Assembly: GCF_900169505.1 (NCBI RefSeq)
Contig: NZ_LT827021.1
Coordinates: forward strand, 124,001-188,000
DNA length: 64,000 nt
Origin: Arabiibacter massiliensis
GTDB taxonomy: Bacteria; Actinomycetota; Coriobacteriia; Coriobacteriales; Eggerthellaceae
Reading direction: 5' to 3'
Shown: in pieces, positions 25,851 to 35,900 of the stretch
How positions within the stretch are numbered: the first letter of the stretch is position 1
Layout: each line of letters begins with the position of its first letter
The notes under the pieces: generated by a model
Seen by the model: only the letters and a program-made list of their open reading frames with translations
What the model was told of the DNA's origin: nothing
The model's database searches: none
Translations under genes and position numbers: made by a program

Positions 25851-26846
25851 ATGCCTACTAGCCTGAGCGGACGCGACTTCTTGAGGCTCCTCGACTTCAC
25901 GACCGAGGAGATCGAGTACCTGCTGAAGTTGTCCCGCGAATTCAAGAACCTGAAATTGACGGGTACCCCCCATCGTTACCTGGAGGGCAAGAACATCGTC
26001 CTCCTGTTCCAGAAGACGTCCACCCGCACCCGCTGCGCGTTCGAGGTCGGCGCCATGGACCTCGGCATGGGCGTGACCTACCTCGATCCGGGCAGCTCCC
26101 AGATGGGCAAGAAGGAGTCCATCGAGGACACCGCCCGCGTGCTCGACCGTTTCTACGACGGCATCGAGTTCCGCGGCTTCGCCCAGTCCGACGTGCAGGA
26201 GCTGGCCGACGGCGCGACGGTCCCGGTGTGGAACGGACTTACCACCGAGTGGCATCCCACCCAGATGCTCGCCGACATCCTCACCATGCAGGAGAACTTC
26301 AACTACGACATCAAGGGCAAGACGCTGGTGTTCATGGGCGACGCCGCCAACAACGTGGCCCGTTCGCTCATGGTCGTGTGCGCCAAGCTGGGCGTGAACT
26401 TCGTCGCCTGCGGCCCCAAGGAGAACATGCCCGACGCCGACCTCGTGAAGACCTGCGAGGAGATCGCCTCCGGCAACGGCTCCACGGTCAAGCTGACCGA
26501 GGACATCAAGGAGGCCTGCACGGGCGCTCATGCCATCTACGCCGACGTGTGGGTGTCCATGGGCGAGCCCGATGAGGTGTGGGCTCAGCGCATCAAGCTC
26601 CTCGAGCCGTACCGCGTGACGAAGGAGTGCATGGAAATGGCCGATCCGAGCGCCATCTTCCTGCATTGCCTGCCGTCGTTCCACGACACCAACACCACCA
26701 TCGGCGCCGACATCTCCGAGCGCTTCGGCGTCACGGAGATGGAGGTCACCGACGAGGTCTTCGAGTCCAAGCAGTCCAAGGTGTTCGACGAGGCCGAGAA
26801 CCGCATGCACACCATCAAGGCCGTCATGTACGCGACGCTCTCCTAG
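25851..26846 (+). CDS. arcB: Ornithine carbamoyltransferase, catabolic
   Basis: A 331-residue ornithine carbamoyltransferase. Family motifs are all present: FQKTSTRTRCAFEVG (carbamoyl-phosphate loop), the VWNGLTTEWHPTQMLAD segment (family HPTQ), DVWVSMGE for ornithine, and FLHCLPSFHD (catalytic Cys). In this operon it should work catabolically, splitting citrulline with phosphate into ornithine and carbamoyl phosphate. A biosynthetic role (argF) cannot be excluded by sequence, but no biosynthetic arg genes adjoin. It is 20 nt before arcC. Confidence 0.97.
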   Translation: MPTSLSGRDFLRLLDFTTEEIEYLLKLSREFKNLKLTGTPHRYLEGKNIVLLFQKTSTRTRCAFEVGAMDLGMGVTYLDPGSSQMGKKESIEDTARVLDRFYDGIEFRGFAQSDVQELADGATVPVWNGLTTEWHPTQMLADILTMQENFNYDIKGKTLVFMGDAANNVARSLMVVCAKLGVNFVACGPKENMPDADLVKTCEEIASGNGSTVKLTEDIKEACTGAHAIYADVWVSMGEPDEVWAQRIKLLEPYRVTKECMEMADPSAIFLHCLPSFHDTNTTIGADISERFGVTEMEVTDEVFESKQSKVFDEAENRMHTIKAVMYATLS

Positions 26847-26866
26847 AAAGTCGAAGGTGATTTGAT

Positions 26867-27820
26867 ATGCCCTACACAATCGGCGAAGGCAAGACCGTCG
26901 TCATCGCGCTCGGCGGCAACGCGCTGGGCAACACGCCCCAGGAGCAGCTCGACCTGGTGAAGAACACGGCGACCCACATCGTCGACATGATCGAGGACGG
27001 CACCAACGTCGTGGTCTCCCACGGCAACGGCCCGCAGGTCGGCATGATCAACAACGCGTTCGCCTACGCGAGCGCCAACGACGGCAAGACGCCGGAGATG
27101 CCCTTCCCCGAGGCCGGCGCCATGAGCCAGGGCTACATCGGCTACCAGCTCTCCCAGGCGATCCTGAACGAGCTCAAGGCCCGCAACATCCTGCGCTCCA
27201 CGGCCAACGTCATCACCCAGACCGTGGTGGACCCCGCCGACCCGGCGTTCCAGAACCCCACCAAGCCCGTCGGCGCGTTCCTCTCCGAGGAGGAGGCCAA
27301 GGCCAAGGCCGCCGAGACCGGCTGGACCTACAAGGAGGACGCGGGCCGCGGCTGGCGCCAGGTGGTGGCCTCCCCGAAGCCCGTGCGCATCGTCGAGTTC
27401 GACGCGGTGCGCGACCTGGTCAACGACGGCTACGTCGTCATCTCCACGGGCGGCGGCGGCGTGCCGGTGTTCGAGGTCGACGGCGCCTACGAGGGCGTGC
27501 CGGCCGTCATCGACAAGGACCGCTCGAGCGCGCTCCTCGCCCGCAAGCTCAAGGCCGACATGCTCATCATCCTCACCGCGGTGGAGAAGGTGTGCGTGAA
27601 CTTCAACAAGCCCGACCAGGCCGAGATCTCCGAGATGACGGTGGCCGAGGCCGAGGAGTACATCGCCCAGGGCCAGTTCGCCCCCGGCTCGATGCTGCCT
27701 AAGGTGGAGGCGTGCATCGAGTACGTCGAGCAGTACCCGGCCGGCAAGGCCCTCATCACGAGCCTCGAGTGCGCCGCGGCGGGCCTGCGCGGCGAGACCG
27801 GCACGGTCATCACGGCGTAA
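26867..27820 (+). CDS. arcC: Carbamate kinase
   Basis: A 317-residue carbamate kinase that makes ATP from carbamoyl phosphate and ADP, the energy-conserving step of the pathway. Family landmarks are VVIALGGNALG at the N-terminus, VVSHGNGPQVGMI, AMSQGYIGYQLSQAI, the ISTGGGGVPVF phosphate loop, IDKDRSSALLARKL and the AECAAAG-like C-terminal SLECAAAGLRGETGTVI. Length is normal and all conserved glycine loops are intact. It is the third gene of the operon, with a 200-nt gap to the antiporter gene. Confidence 0.98.
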   Translation: MPYTIGEGKTVVIALGGNALGNTPQEQLDLVKNTATHIVDMIEDGTNVVVSHGNGPQVGMINNAFAYASANDGKTPEMPFPEAGAMSQGYIGYQLSQAILNELKARNILRSTANVITQTVVDPADPAFQNPTKPVGAFLSEEEAKAKAAETGWTYKEDAGRGWRQVVASPKPVRIVEFDAVRDLVNDGYVVISTGGGGVPVFEVDGAYEGVPAVIDKDRSSALLARKLKADMLIILTAVEKVCVNFNKPDQAEISEMTVAEAEEYIAQGQFAPGSMLPKVEACIEYVEQYPAGKALITSLECAAAGLRGETGTVITA

Positions 27821-27882
27821 GAACCTGCTTCACCCGGGCTCGGGGCGCGCCACTCGCCTCGATGACCCGGCAGTTCGTTGAA

Positions 27883-27915
27883 CGGGCGGCATCCGCGTAG
27901 AACGGGTGCCGCCCG
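27883..27915 (+). terminator. Stem-loop in arcC-antiporter gap
   Basis: A 9-bp stem CGGGCGGCA/TGCCGCCCG with a 15-nt loop is followed by GAAAAGGGG rather than a T run. It may partly terminate or protect the arcABC message before the transporter gene. Confidence 0.5.
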
Positions 27916-28020
27916 GAAAAGGGGTACCCGCGGGTCGTGCGGTTATGCTTCCGGCCGGCTCGCGTGCAATTTCTCGTTCGCCACAGTATTCATCTCGATC
28001 CTCTATAAGGAGGGGTTGTC

Positions 28021-29631
28021 ATGACCGAGAAAGCGAAGGAAAAAAGCAAGAAGAAGCGATCTATATCGTCATTCACCATCCTGCTCATCATGCTCGTTGC
28101 GCTTGCTCTGATCACGGTGGCGATGTCTTTCGCCGGCGTTGAGGGAGTCGAGGGAGCGACCATCGCCAACGTGGCGACGGCTCCCGTCAAGGGCTTCACC
28201 GATGCCCTGCCCGTGTGCCTGTTCGTTCTGATCCTGGGCGGTTTCCTGGGCATCGTGACGGAGACGGGCGCGCTGGACGCGGGTATCGCCGCGCTGGTGA
28301 AGAAGCTCAAGGGCAACGAACTCGTGCTCATCCCGATTCTGATGTTCATCTTCTCCATCGGCGGCACGACGTACGGCATGTGCGAGGAAACGGTCCCGTT
28401 CTACCTGCTGCTCGCGGCCACCATGGTGGCGGCCGGCTTCGACAGCGTCGTCGGCGCGGCGGTCGTCCTTCTAGGCGCCGGCTGCGGCGTGCTCGGCTCG
28501 ACGGTGAACCCGTTCGCCGTGGGCGCGGCCGTCGACTCGCTGTCCGGCACGGGCATCGAGATCAACCAGGGCACCATCATCCTGCTCGGCGTCGTGCTCT
28601 GGCTCGTGACGCTGGCCATCTCCATCGTCTTCGTCATGCGCTACGCGAAGAAGGTCAAGGAGAACAAGGGCTCCACCATCCTGTCGCTGCAGGAGCAGGA
28701 GACCATGAAGGCCGAATTCGGCGAGGCCCAGCAGGAGGCCGGATCGGCTGAGGCGAACACGGAGAAGAAGCTCATGACCGGGCGCCAGAAGTGGACGCTC
28801 GTGGTGTTCGCGCTCACGTTCGTGGTCATGATCATCGGCTTCATCCCGTGGGGCGACTTCGGCGTGGAGATCTTCGACGCCGGCGCTGCCACCGAGGAAA
28901 TGACGACCCAGGTCAGCGGCGACGACATCTCCGCGGTCTACGCTGACGGAGACATGGGCGAGCTGGCCTTCAACGGCGAGGTCGAGGGCACGGTGACCAC
29001 CGAGGAGCAGATCTCCGACGGCTGGTCCGCGTTCCTGACCGGCCTTCCGCTGGGGCAGTGGTACTTCGACGAGGCCTCCACGTGGTTCCTCATCATGGCG
29101 CTGATCATCGGCGTCGTGGGCGGCGTGTCCGAGAGCCGCTTCGTCAAGGCCTTCATCAACGGCGCGGCCGACATGATGAGCGTCGTGCTGATCATCGCGC
29201 TCGCCCGCTCCATCACGGTGCTCATGGGCGAGACCGGCCTGGACATGTGGATCCTCGAGAACGCGGCCAACGCGCTGAACGGCCTGTCGGCGATCATCTT
29301 CGCCCCGATGTCGTTCCTGCTCTACGTGGTGCTGTCGTTCCTCATCCCGTCGTCGTCCGGCATGGCCACGGTGTCCATGCCCATCATGGGCCCGCTGGCG
29401 GCTTCGCTCAACTTCTCGCCTGACGTCATGATCATGATCTTCAGCGCCGGCAACGGCCTGGTGAACCTGTTCACCCCCACGTCCGGTGCCATCATGGGCG
29501 GCCTGGCGTTGGCCAAGGTCGAGTACTCGACCTGGCTGAAGTTCGGCGGCAAGCTGTTCATCATCCTGGGTGTGGCCTGCATCATCATCCTCACTGCGGC
29601 GATGATGATCATACCGGGTGCGATGGCCTAG
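28021..29631 (+). CDS. YfcC-type transporter, likely arginine/ornithine antiporter
   Basis: A 536-residue multi-spanning transporter of the YfcC/C4-dicarboxylate anaerobic carrier type (PF03606). I see about 12 hydrophobic helices split by a hydrophilic loop near 215-260 and an acidic loop near 280-345. Family motifs include GGFLGIVTETGALDAGI, the SIGGTTYGMCEETVPFY hairpin and the late LIPSSSGMATVSMPIMGPLA and FTPTSGAIMGGLALA re-entrant loops. Some arc operons use YfcC-type proteins in place of classical ArcD, so arginine/ornithine exchange is inferred from position. AAGGAGGGG precedes the ATG, and a double terminator closes the operon. Confidence 0.9.
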   Translation: MTEKAKEKSKKKRSISSFTILLIMLVALALITVAMSFAGVEGVEGATIANVATAPVKGFTDALPVCLFVLILGGFLGIVTETGALDAGIAALVKKLKGNELVLIPILMFIFSIGGTTYGMCEETVPFYLLLAATMVAAGFDSVVGAAVVLLGAGCGVLGSTVNPFAVGAAVDSLSGTGIEINQGTIILLGVVLWLVTLAISIVFVMRYAKKVKENKGSTILSLQEQETMKAEFGEAQQEAGSAEANTEKKLMTGRQKWTLVVFALTFVVMIIGFIPWGDFGVEIFDAGAATEEMTTQVSGDDISAVYADGDMGELAFNGEVEGTVTTEEQISDGWSAFLTGLPLGQWYFDEASTWFLIMALIIGVVGGVSESRFVKAFINGAADMMSVVLIIALARSITVLMGETGLDMWILENAANALNGLSAIIFAPMSFLLYVVLSFLIPSSSGMATVSMPIMGPLAASLNFSPDVMIMIFSAGNGLVNLFTPTSGAIMGGLALAKVEYSTWLKFGGKLFIILGVACIIILTAAMMIIPGAMA

Positions 29632-29675
29632 CGCGACCGGCTCCGATCGACCGGCTGCGGGGCTCCTTCGTCCCC

Positions 29676-29749
29676 GCGCCTTCGGGAAGGCTCCCTTCGG
29701 GGGGCCTTCCCTGCGCCTTCGGGAAGGCTCCCTTCGGGGGGCCTTCCCT
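29676..29749 (+). terminator. Tandem duplicated UUCG terminator
   Basis: A 37-bp unit occurs twice in perfect tandem (29676-29712, 29713-29749). Each copy folds into an 11-bp stem, GGAAGGCTCCC with GGGGGCCTTCC, closed by a TTCG tetraloop, one of the most stable hairpin loops. It ends the arginine operon and insulates the adhesin gene. The rest of 29632-29947 is untranslated leader. Confidence 0.85.
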
Positions 29750-29852
29750 GCGTCCGGGGCGGGGCGGCCGGGCAGCGCGCGACGCAGACGGCTAGCACAT
29801 CGGTCGGGCTGGGGCAAATCCCCTAAAAACTTCGTTGAAACGAACGGTAAAA

Positions 29853-29939
29853 CCCCCGTTCAGCATGCATTTCAAGAGCGGGAGGGATACCATAAGCACC
29901 AGAATGACACCTGATGCGCAGCATCTGTTTCAACGGGGG
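29853..29939 (+). promoter_or_regulatory. Possible SD-sequestering leader hairpin
   Basis: CCCCCGTT (29853-29860) is the exact complement of AACGGGGG (29932-29939), which contains the ribosome binding site of the adhesin gene 8 nt before its ATG. Pairing would hide the site and hold translation off. Two imperfect copies of CAGCAT...TTTCAA lie within the same leader. This is a structural inference from complementarity only. Confidence 0.4.
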
Positions 29940-29947
29940 ATCGAACC

Positions 29948-32900
29948 ATGGCATCAACATCGCTCAAACACGCCACTGCTCTGGGACGAAAGGCGACTGC
30001 GGTCGCCCTCGCATTCTTCATAGCCTTCATGGGCGTGCCCTTCGAGGCGTTCGCGGCCCAGGCCGATCCGGGCGCCGAGCCCGGGTCCCAGCTGGCGGCC
30101 GTCGGCGAAGGCGAGGGCTCCGAGGTCGTCGAGACCGCGCCGCCCGTCGAAGGCTCGAACGCTCCTACGGGCGAGCTCGGCGCAGACCCCGAGCCCGGCA
30201 CGGGCGCGCCCTCCGCAGGCGAGGGCGAAGGGGAGGGCCCCGAGACCGACGGCCCCGCCGGCGAGGCCCCGCAGGATCCTCAGCCGCGCGATCTCACCGA
30301 TGACGAGGGCGTCCTGGACATCGCGTTGGCTGGTTTGGCCTACGTGGACGCCGACGGCGCCGAGGCCCTCGTTGCGGCCGATGCCGAGGGCGACGTGGAT
30401 GCCTCGGGCGTCGACCCGCAGCTTTTGGCCGACGCCGAGCTGCGCCTCAAGGCGACGGTGCAGCCGGGCGCCGTGCGCGCGGGCGACACGTTCGCCGTGT
30501 CCGTGCCGCAGGCGTGGTGCGCCCTGCCCGCGAGCGAGCAGCTGGCCGCTGCCAACGATCAGCTGGGCGACCGGGCGACGCTCGCCCTTGCGGACGGCGC
30601 GCTGGTCGTCACGTTCACCGAGGCGGCCGCCGAGGCCGTGGAAGCCTTCGAGCTGGGGCTGGCCTATCCGCTCGCGCTCGCCGACGGCGCGCTGAAGGAC
30701 GAGCCCGCCACCGTGGAGCTGCCCCTGCAAGGCGGCGCGGCCGCCACGCTCACGCTCCCTGCGAAGCCGCAGGACGCCGGTCCGGCCCCCGAGGACGACG
30801 CGGTCCTGGGCGCGGCTCCGATGATGCTCGCCGCGCCGGCCTCCACCGGCACGGACGTCACGCAGGACACGGACCAGCTCGATCTGGGGCTCGTGACGTT
30901 CTCCTACCTGGATGCCGCCGGCAAGAAGCACGAGGTGCCCGTCACCGAGGACGCCGCCGGCAAAAAGCACCTCGACTTCTCCAGCGTGCCCTTCGCCTCC
31001 ATCGGGAAGATGAGCATGGAGGTGGACTTCCAGATCCTGCTCGACGACGCGACCCGCGCCATCGAGAAGGGCGACTACTACCGCTACAAGCTCCCGCGCA
31101 TATTCACCATCGCAGACAATCCGACTCCGCAGAACATCGTGGCGCCCACCGGCGACGTGCTGGGCACGTTCACCATCGTGGGCGGCGTGATACGCGTGGA
31201 GTTCGCGGAGGCCGTGAACATCGACGAGGGCAACATCGACATCGTCGGCGGCGTGGCGTGCGAGTTCGACCTCAACGGGGACGAGCTGAGCAGCACCGGC
31301 CCGATCGAGGAAGAGTGGACGCTGCAGACGGGCGGCACCACGTACGTGTTCGAAGCCCCCAAGTCGTCCACCGACCTCGAGGGCATCGAGAAGACCGGCG
31401 TCTTCAACAAGGGCGAGGGTACGGTGACGTGGACCATCGCCGTGGGCACCGATCCCAAGTCGGCCGGCGCGCCCCTCAAGGGCGTCACCGTGGCCGACAC
31501 GTACGACAAGGCCAAGCAGGAACGCGTCGTCGTGCGCGACGCGCAGGGCAACGAGCTTTCCGTGACCGAGACGCCCGCGGGCTTCGAGTACACGTTCCCG
31601 GACGATTCGACCGCCGTGGCGCCCTACGAGCTTACCGTGACGGCCGACGTGGCGGACGACGTGCTGAAGGCCGCCGCCAATGGCGAGCAGACGCTGGGCA
31701 ACGAGGCGCAGATGAGCGCTCCCGTCAACTCGTCGGTCACGGTGACGGGCGATCCGCACGCAGCCGGCTCCGCGACCGTGCCCCCGTTCGGCCTGGACAA
31801 GCAGGGCACGCCGCTCAACAGCAGCATCATCGCCTGGGATATCGTGGTGAACAAGGATGCCGCGGGCAGCGCTCAGAACGTGGTGGTGTACGACCGGCTG
31901 GACCAGCGCGCTGCCTACATCGACGGCACGCTCATGGTGGGCAAGGACAAGGTGCCAGTGAATCCCAATCCGACCCCGACCGACCAGACTTACGCCCTCA
32001 TCACGCCCGATCTTGACAATCCCGGATCCACGCTCATGGAGATCCATTTCGCCGGCACGGTGAGCGACGAGCGGCACATCACGTTCGACACGAACATCAA
32101 CGCCTCCGCCCAACCCGACGAGACCATAAAGTTTCCGAACACGGCGTGGATGACCTACAACTGGCCGCGCGGCACAGGCGTCGGGCCGGGCGTCGCACCC
32201 AGGCCGCTGAACATCGGCACCGACTTCCAGGTGGTGTACCTGGACAAGGAGACGCCGGACTACGATTCCCATACCGGCGTCATCGACTGGACCATCAAGC
32301 CCTCCACGCGCACCGGGAACTACACGCGCGGCGTGATAACCGACGATATCCCCGCCGACCAGGAATTCGTCGACGGCTCCGTGGTCGTGAAGCGCGGGGG
32401 CGTCCCGCTCTCGGCCGCCGAGCTGGCCGCCGTGTTCAGCCGCGCCGGATCCCGCCTGACCTTCACGTTCGACAAGACCGACTACGATCTCAACGACATC
32501 GAGATATCCTTCAAAACCAAGGCGCTCAACTTCCAAAACGAGAACATGGTGAACCATGAGTACGTGAACGCGGCGCATCTCGACGTGTACCAGGGGGCCG
32601 ACCGCAAGTTCCAGGCCGACGACACCGCCCGGCGCACGTTCCAGAACGAGTTCTTGGCCAAGACGAGCGACTACTCCGTGGTGGACGACCCGAGCGGCGG
32701 TTCCACGGGCTACGTGCACTACCAAATCGTGCTCAACAAAAACCAGATGCCGAGCAAGAACCTGAAGCTCTCCGACAACCTGGGCGCGCTGGCGACGCAG
32801 GTGGTGGACGCGTCGGGCGCCAAGATCGACGACGTGCCCGCCGACAAGTGGAACATCGCCACAGACGCGGCGCACGCGATCAAGGTGACGAAGACGGAGG

Positions 32901-35900
32901 GCGATACGACGGCTGACGTGACCGATGCCACGCAGGTGGCGAAGTGGATCGCCGACAGGAAGATCGACGCGTCGTTCGGCGACACCTCGGCATGCTACAC
33001 GGTGGACCTCTGGCTCACCCTCGACAAGGCCGAGCTGCAGCGGCTGCAGAAGAAGTACGGCGGCTCGTTCTCGCTTCGGCCCGTTAACAAGGCCACGGCC
33101 TCGTCCGATACATTCAAAGGCGGCACGCCGGTTGACGTGACGTGCACGGGTGCGGCCGACTCGGACGACATCGACAACCGCCTGGTGGCGAAGAGCGCCG
33201 ACGGGTCGCACCAGGCCGACGGCTACCTGGAATACCGCATCAACATCAACCCGAACGGCTCGGATCTCGCCGGCGCCGTCATCACCGACACGCCCGACCC
33301 GTCGATCGAGATCGATCCGGACTCGGTGGCGCTCTACCGCGCGAAGCATGAGGAGGGCGGCGCGATCGCCGAGGCCGTGGGCGCTGCGGTGGACGCATCC
33401 GCATGGACGAAGGAGCTCGCCTACGACGCGGGCGCGGATCGCGCCGTGCTCAAGGTGGGGCTGCCTGACGGCACCGCGTCCTACGTGCTGAAGTACCGGG
33501 CGCGGGTGGTGAGCGCGCCCTCAGGAAACTCCGTCACGAACAAGGTGAACCTCGTCTCCACCGATGGCCAGGAGGGCTTCGACCGCTGCGAGGCGGAGGT
33601 CGACTCCAGCTCGTGGGGATGGCTCACGAAGAAGGCCATCTACAAGTTCGTGAAGGCCGACGAGTTCGGCGAGAAGGCCACGCCCATCGCGGGGATCGTG
33701 TTCAAGCTGTACGAGGACGCGGCGCGCACCAAGCTCGTCAAGACGGCCGTGTCGAATGCCCAGGGCATCGTGGCGTTCTACGGACTGGAGAAGTACACGA
33801 CGTACTACTACGAGGAAGACCTGGCCAGCGTTCCCGGCAAGTACCAGGTGCTGGCTTACAGCGAGGCCACATGCCAGTTCACCACCGGCGATGCGGGGTC
33901 GAGCACCATCGCATCCGCCGCCGTGAAGAACAAGCGCACTACGAGCAAAGTGCCGGTGGAGATCGCGAAGACGTTCGAGGGCGCGGGGAGCTTGAACCCG
34001 CAGTCCACGTTCAAGCTGTACCTGTACCCCAACGGCTTCAACGGCGGCAAGAAGGTGGCCGTGAAGGTGGAAGCTAACGCGGATGGCTCGTATAGCTATG
34101 CGGACGGCGTCGGTTCGGAGGAGCTTCAGAATAGGGCCGCTGACGGTACGCTTGTGATTTCGGGCCTGCCGTGGGGCGACTACGGCCTGGAGGAGGTCGA
34201 CCCCGCGCGGGGGTACGCCGCCTACGAGGGCATGAAGTGCTTCTCGGTGGCGGCACCCGCCGTTGCGGGCGGCGCTTGGAGCGTGAACTACGCGCCCGCG
34301 AACGCTCCGGAAGCCGTCGGCGCGAGCGCTGGCATCGAGAACGCGAAGACGCTCATCGCCGTGAATAAGACCACGCCTACGGGCAACGACCTGGCCGGCG
34401 CGGTTCTGAGGATCTACGAGGACAACGCCGGGACGAAGGGCGGGCTTGCGAAAGATCCCTTCGATTCCGACGGCCCCTTCGAGTACACGGCTTCGAGGGG
34501 CGAATCGTTCACCTGGGAAATCGCCGGCCTGCCGGCGGGCACGTACTGGCTGAGCGAGGACACCGCTCCCACCGACCCCGACGTGGGCAGGTTCGAGGAT
34601 GTGAAGTTCGAGGTCGACAAGTACGGTAAGCTCTCGGTGCTCTCGGGCGGCGGCAGCGCCGACGTCCAGACCATCAAGGTGGTCGACGAGGCGAACAAGG
34701 TGTCCGTGAAGAAGCTCGACCAGTGGGGCGCGGGCGTCGCCGGCGCGACGCTTGAGCTGCAGAAGCGCGACGGCGCGACGTGGGTACCCGTGCCCGGCGC
34801 TGCATGGACGCCGGCGACGGCGGTGGATGCTGCGGCCGGCCACGACTTCGGCGGGCTCGAGCGCGATGCCACCTATCGCGTGGTCGAGACGGGGACGTTG
34901 CCAGCGGGCTATGTGACGGCGAACCATGAGGCCCAGCAGGTGATCGAGTTCACCATCGACGAGTACGGCAAGGTAACCAATACCGACCTGCATAACGGCC
35001 AAGCGTTCGACGGGGCCAACGGGACGTTCAAGAACTCCCAGAACGGCAACTCGTTCACGATGCGCAACGAGCGCATCGTGGGCCACGCCGAGTTCGTGAA
35101 GCACGATACCACGCTGAAGGACGACGGCACGAACAAGACGCTCGCGGGCGTGAGCTTCGACCTGTACCTGAAGGGCACGACAGGCGACACGCTGGTGAAT
35201 ACCGGCCACTTCGTGAGCGACGCGAACGGAAAGGTGACCACGCAGGACTCGACGCTCAAGTTTGCGAGCGACCTGGACACGGCGATGGCGGGGGAGCCCA
35301 TCAGCCGGGGCCTGCCCGAGGGCACGTACTACTTCAAGGAAGTCGCCACGTACGACGACTTCGTGTTCGACAAGGACAATCCCCTCGTCACCGACACGTT
35401 CACCGTGGACGGAGCGGGCCAGCACTTCACCTGGAAGAGCGGCGGCTCCTTCGGCGATGTGGCAACCGTGACCAAGGACGGCGGCATTATAACGAACGAG
35501 CCGCTGAACGCAACGGTGCTCCTTTGGAAAAGTAGAACGGAAATGCAGTACCCAGGCGTTGGTGCTACGTTCGAGTTGCGCGATAAGGCTACGGGCCAAG
35601 TGGTCGACCGCCAAAAGACGAACTGGGGAAATCGTGTATTTAAAAACACAATCAAGGAGACCGACTCAAACGGCAACATCCCTACGGCGTCGAATTTCAT
35701 GAGTGGATCGCTTTTGTTCGTGAATGTGCCAGAGGGCACCTATGAAGTAGTGGAGACGGTTCCGCCTCCCGGCTGCAAACTTGATCCCACGCAGAAGATT
35801 GAAGAAGTGGTCGTTACGCGAGAGCGCGCCAATGTTGAGTATCGGGTGGATACGGATGGCAGCGGTTGGATTACCAATGAAGTCAATGAATTCTCCGTCG

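Noticed and set aside
24384..26879. 831-residue minus-strand frame covering arcA and argF/arcB
   Set aside because: Shadow of the strongly biased codon use of the arginine genes; no ribosome site and no recognisable domain.
27821..28020. Riboswitch before the antiporter gene
   Set aside because: Only a short stem without a known aptamer pattern was seen. I could not match it to any known class.
29954..33349. 1131-residue minus-strand frame inside the adhesin gene
   Set aside because: It mirrors the third-position GC bias of the adhesin; repeats of the sense protein appear as antisense repeats and no motif is visible.
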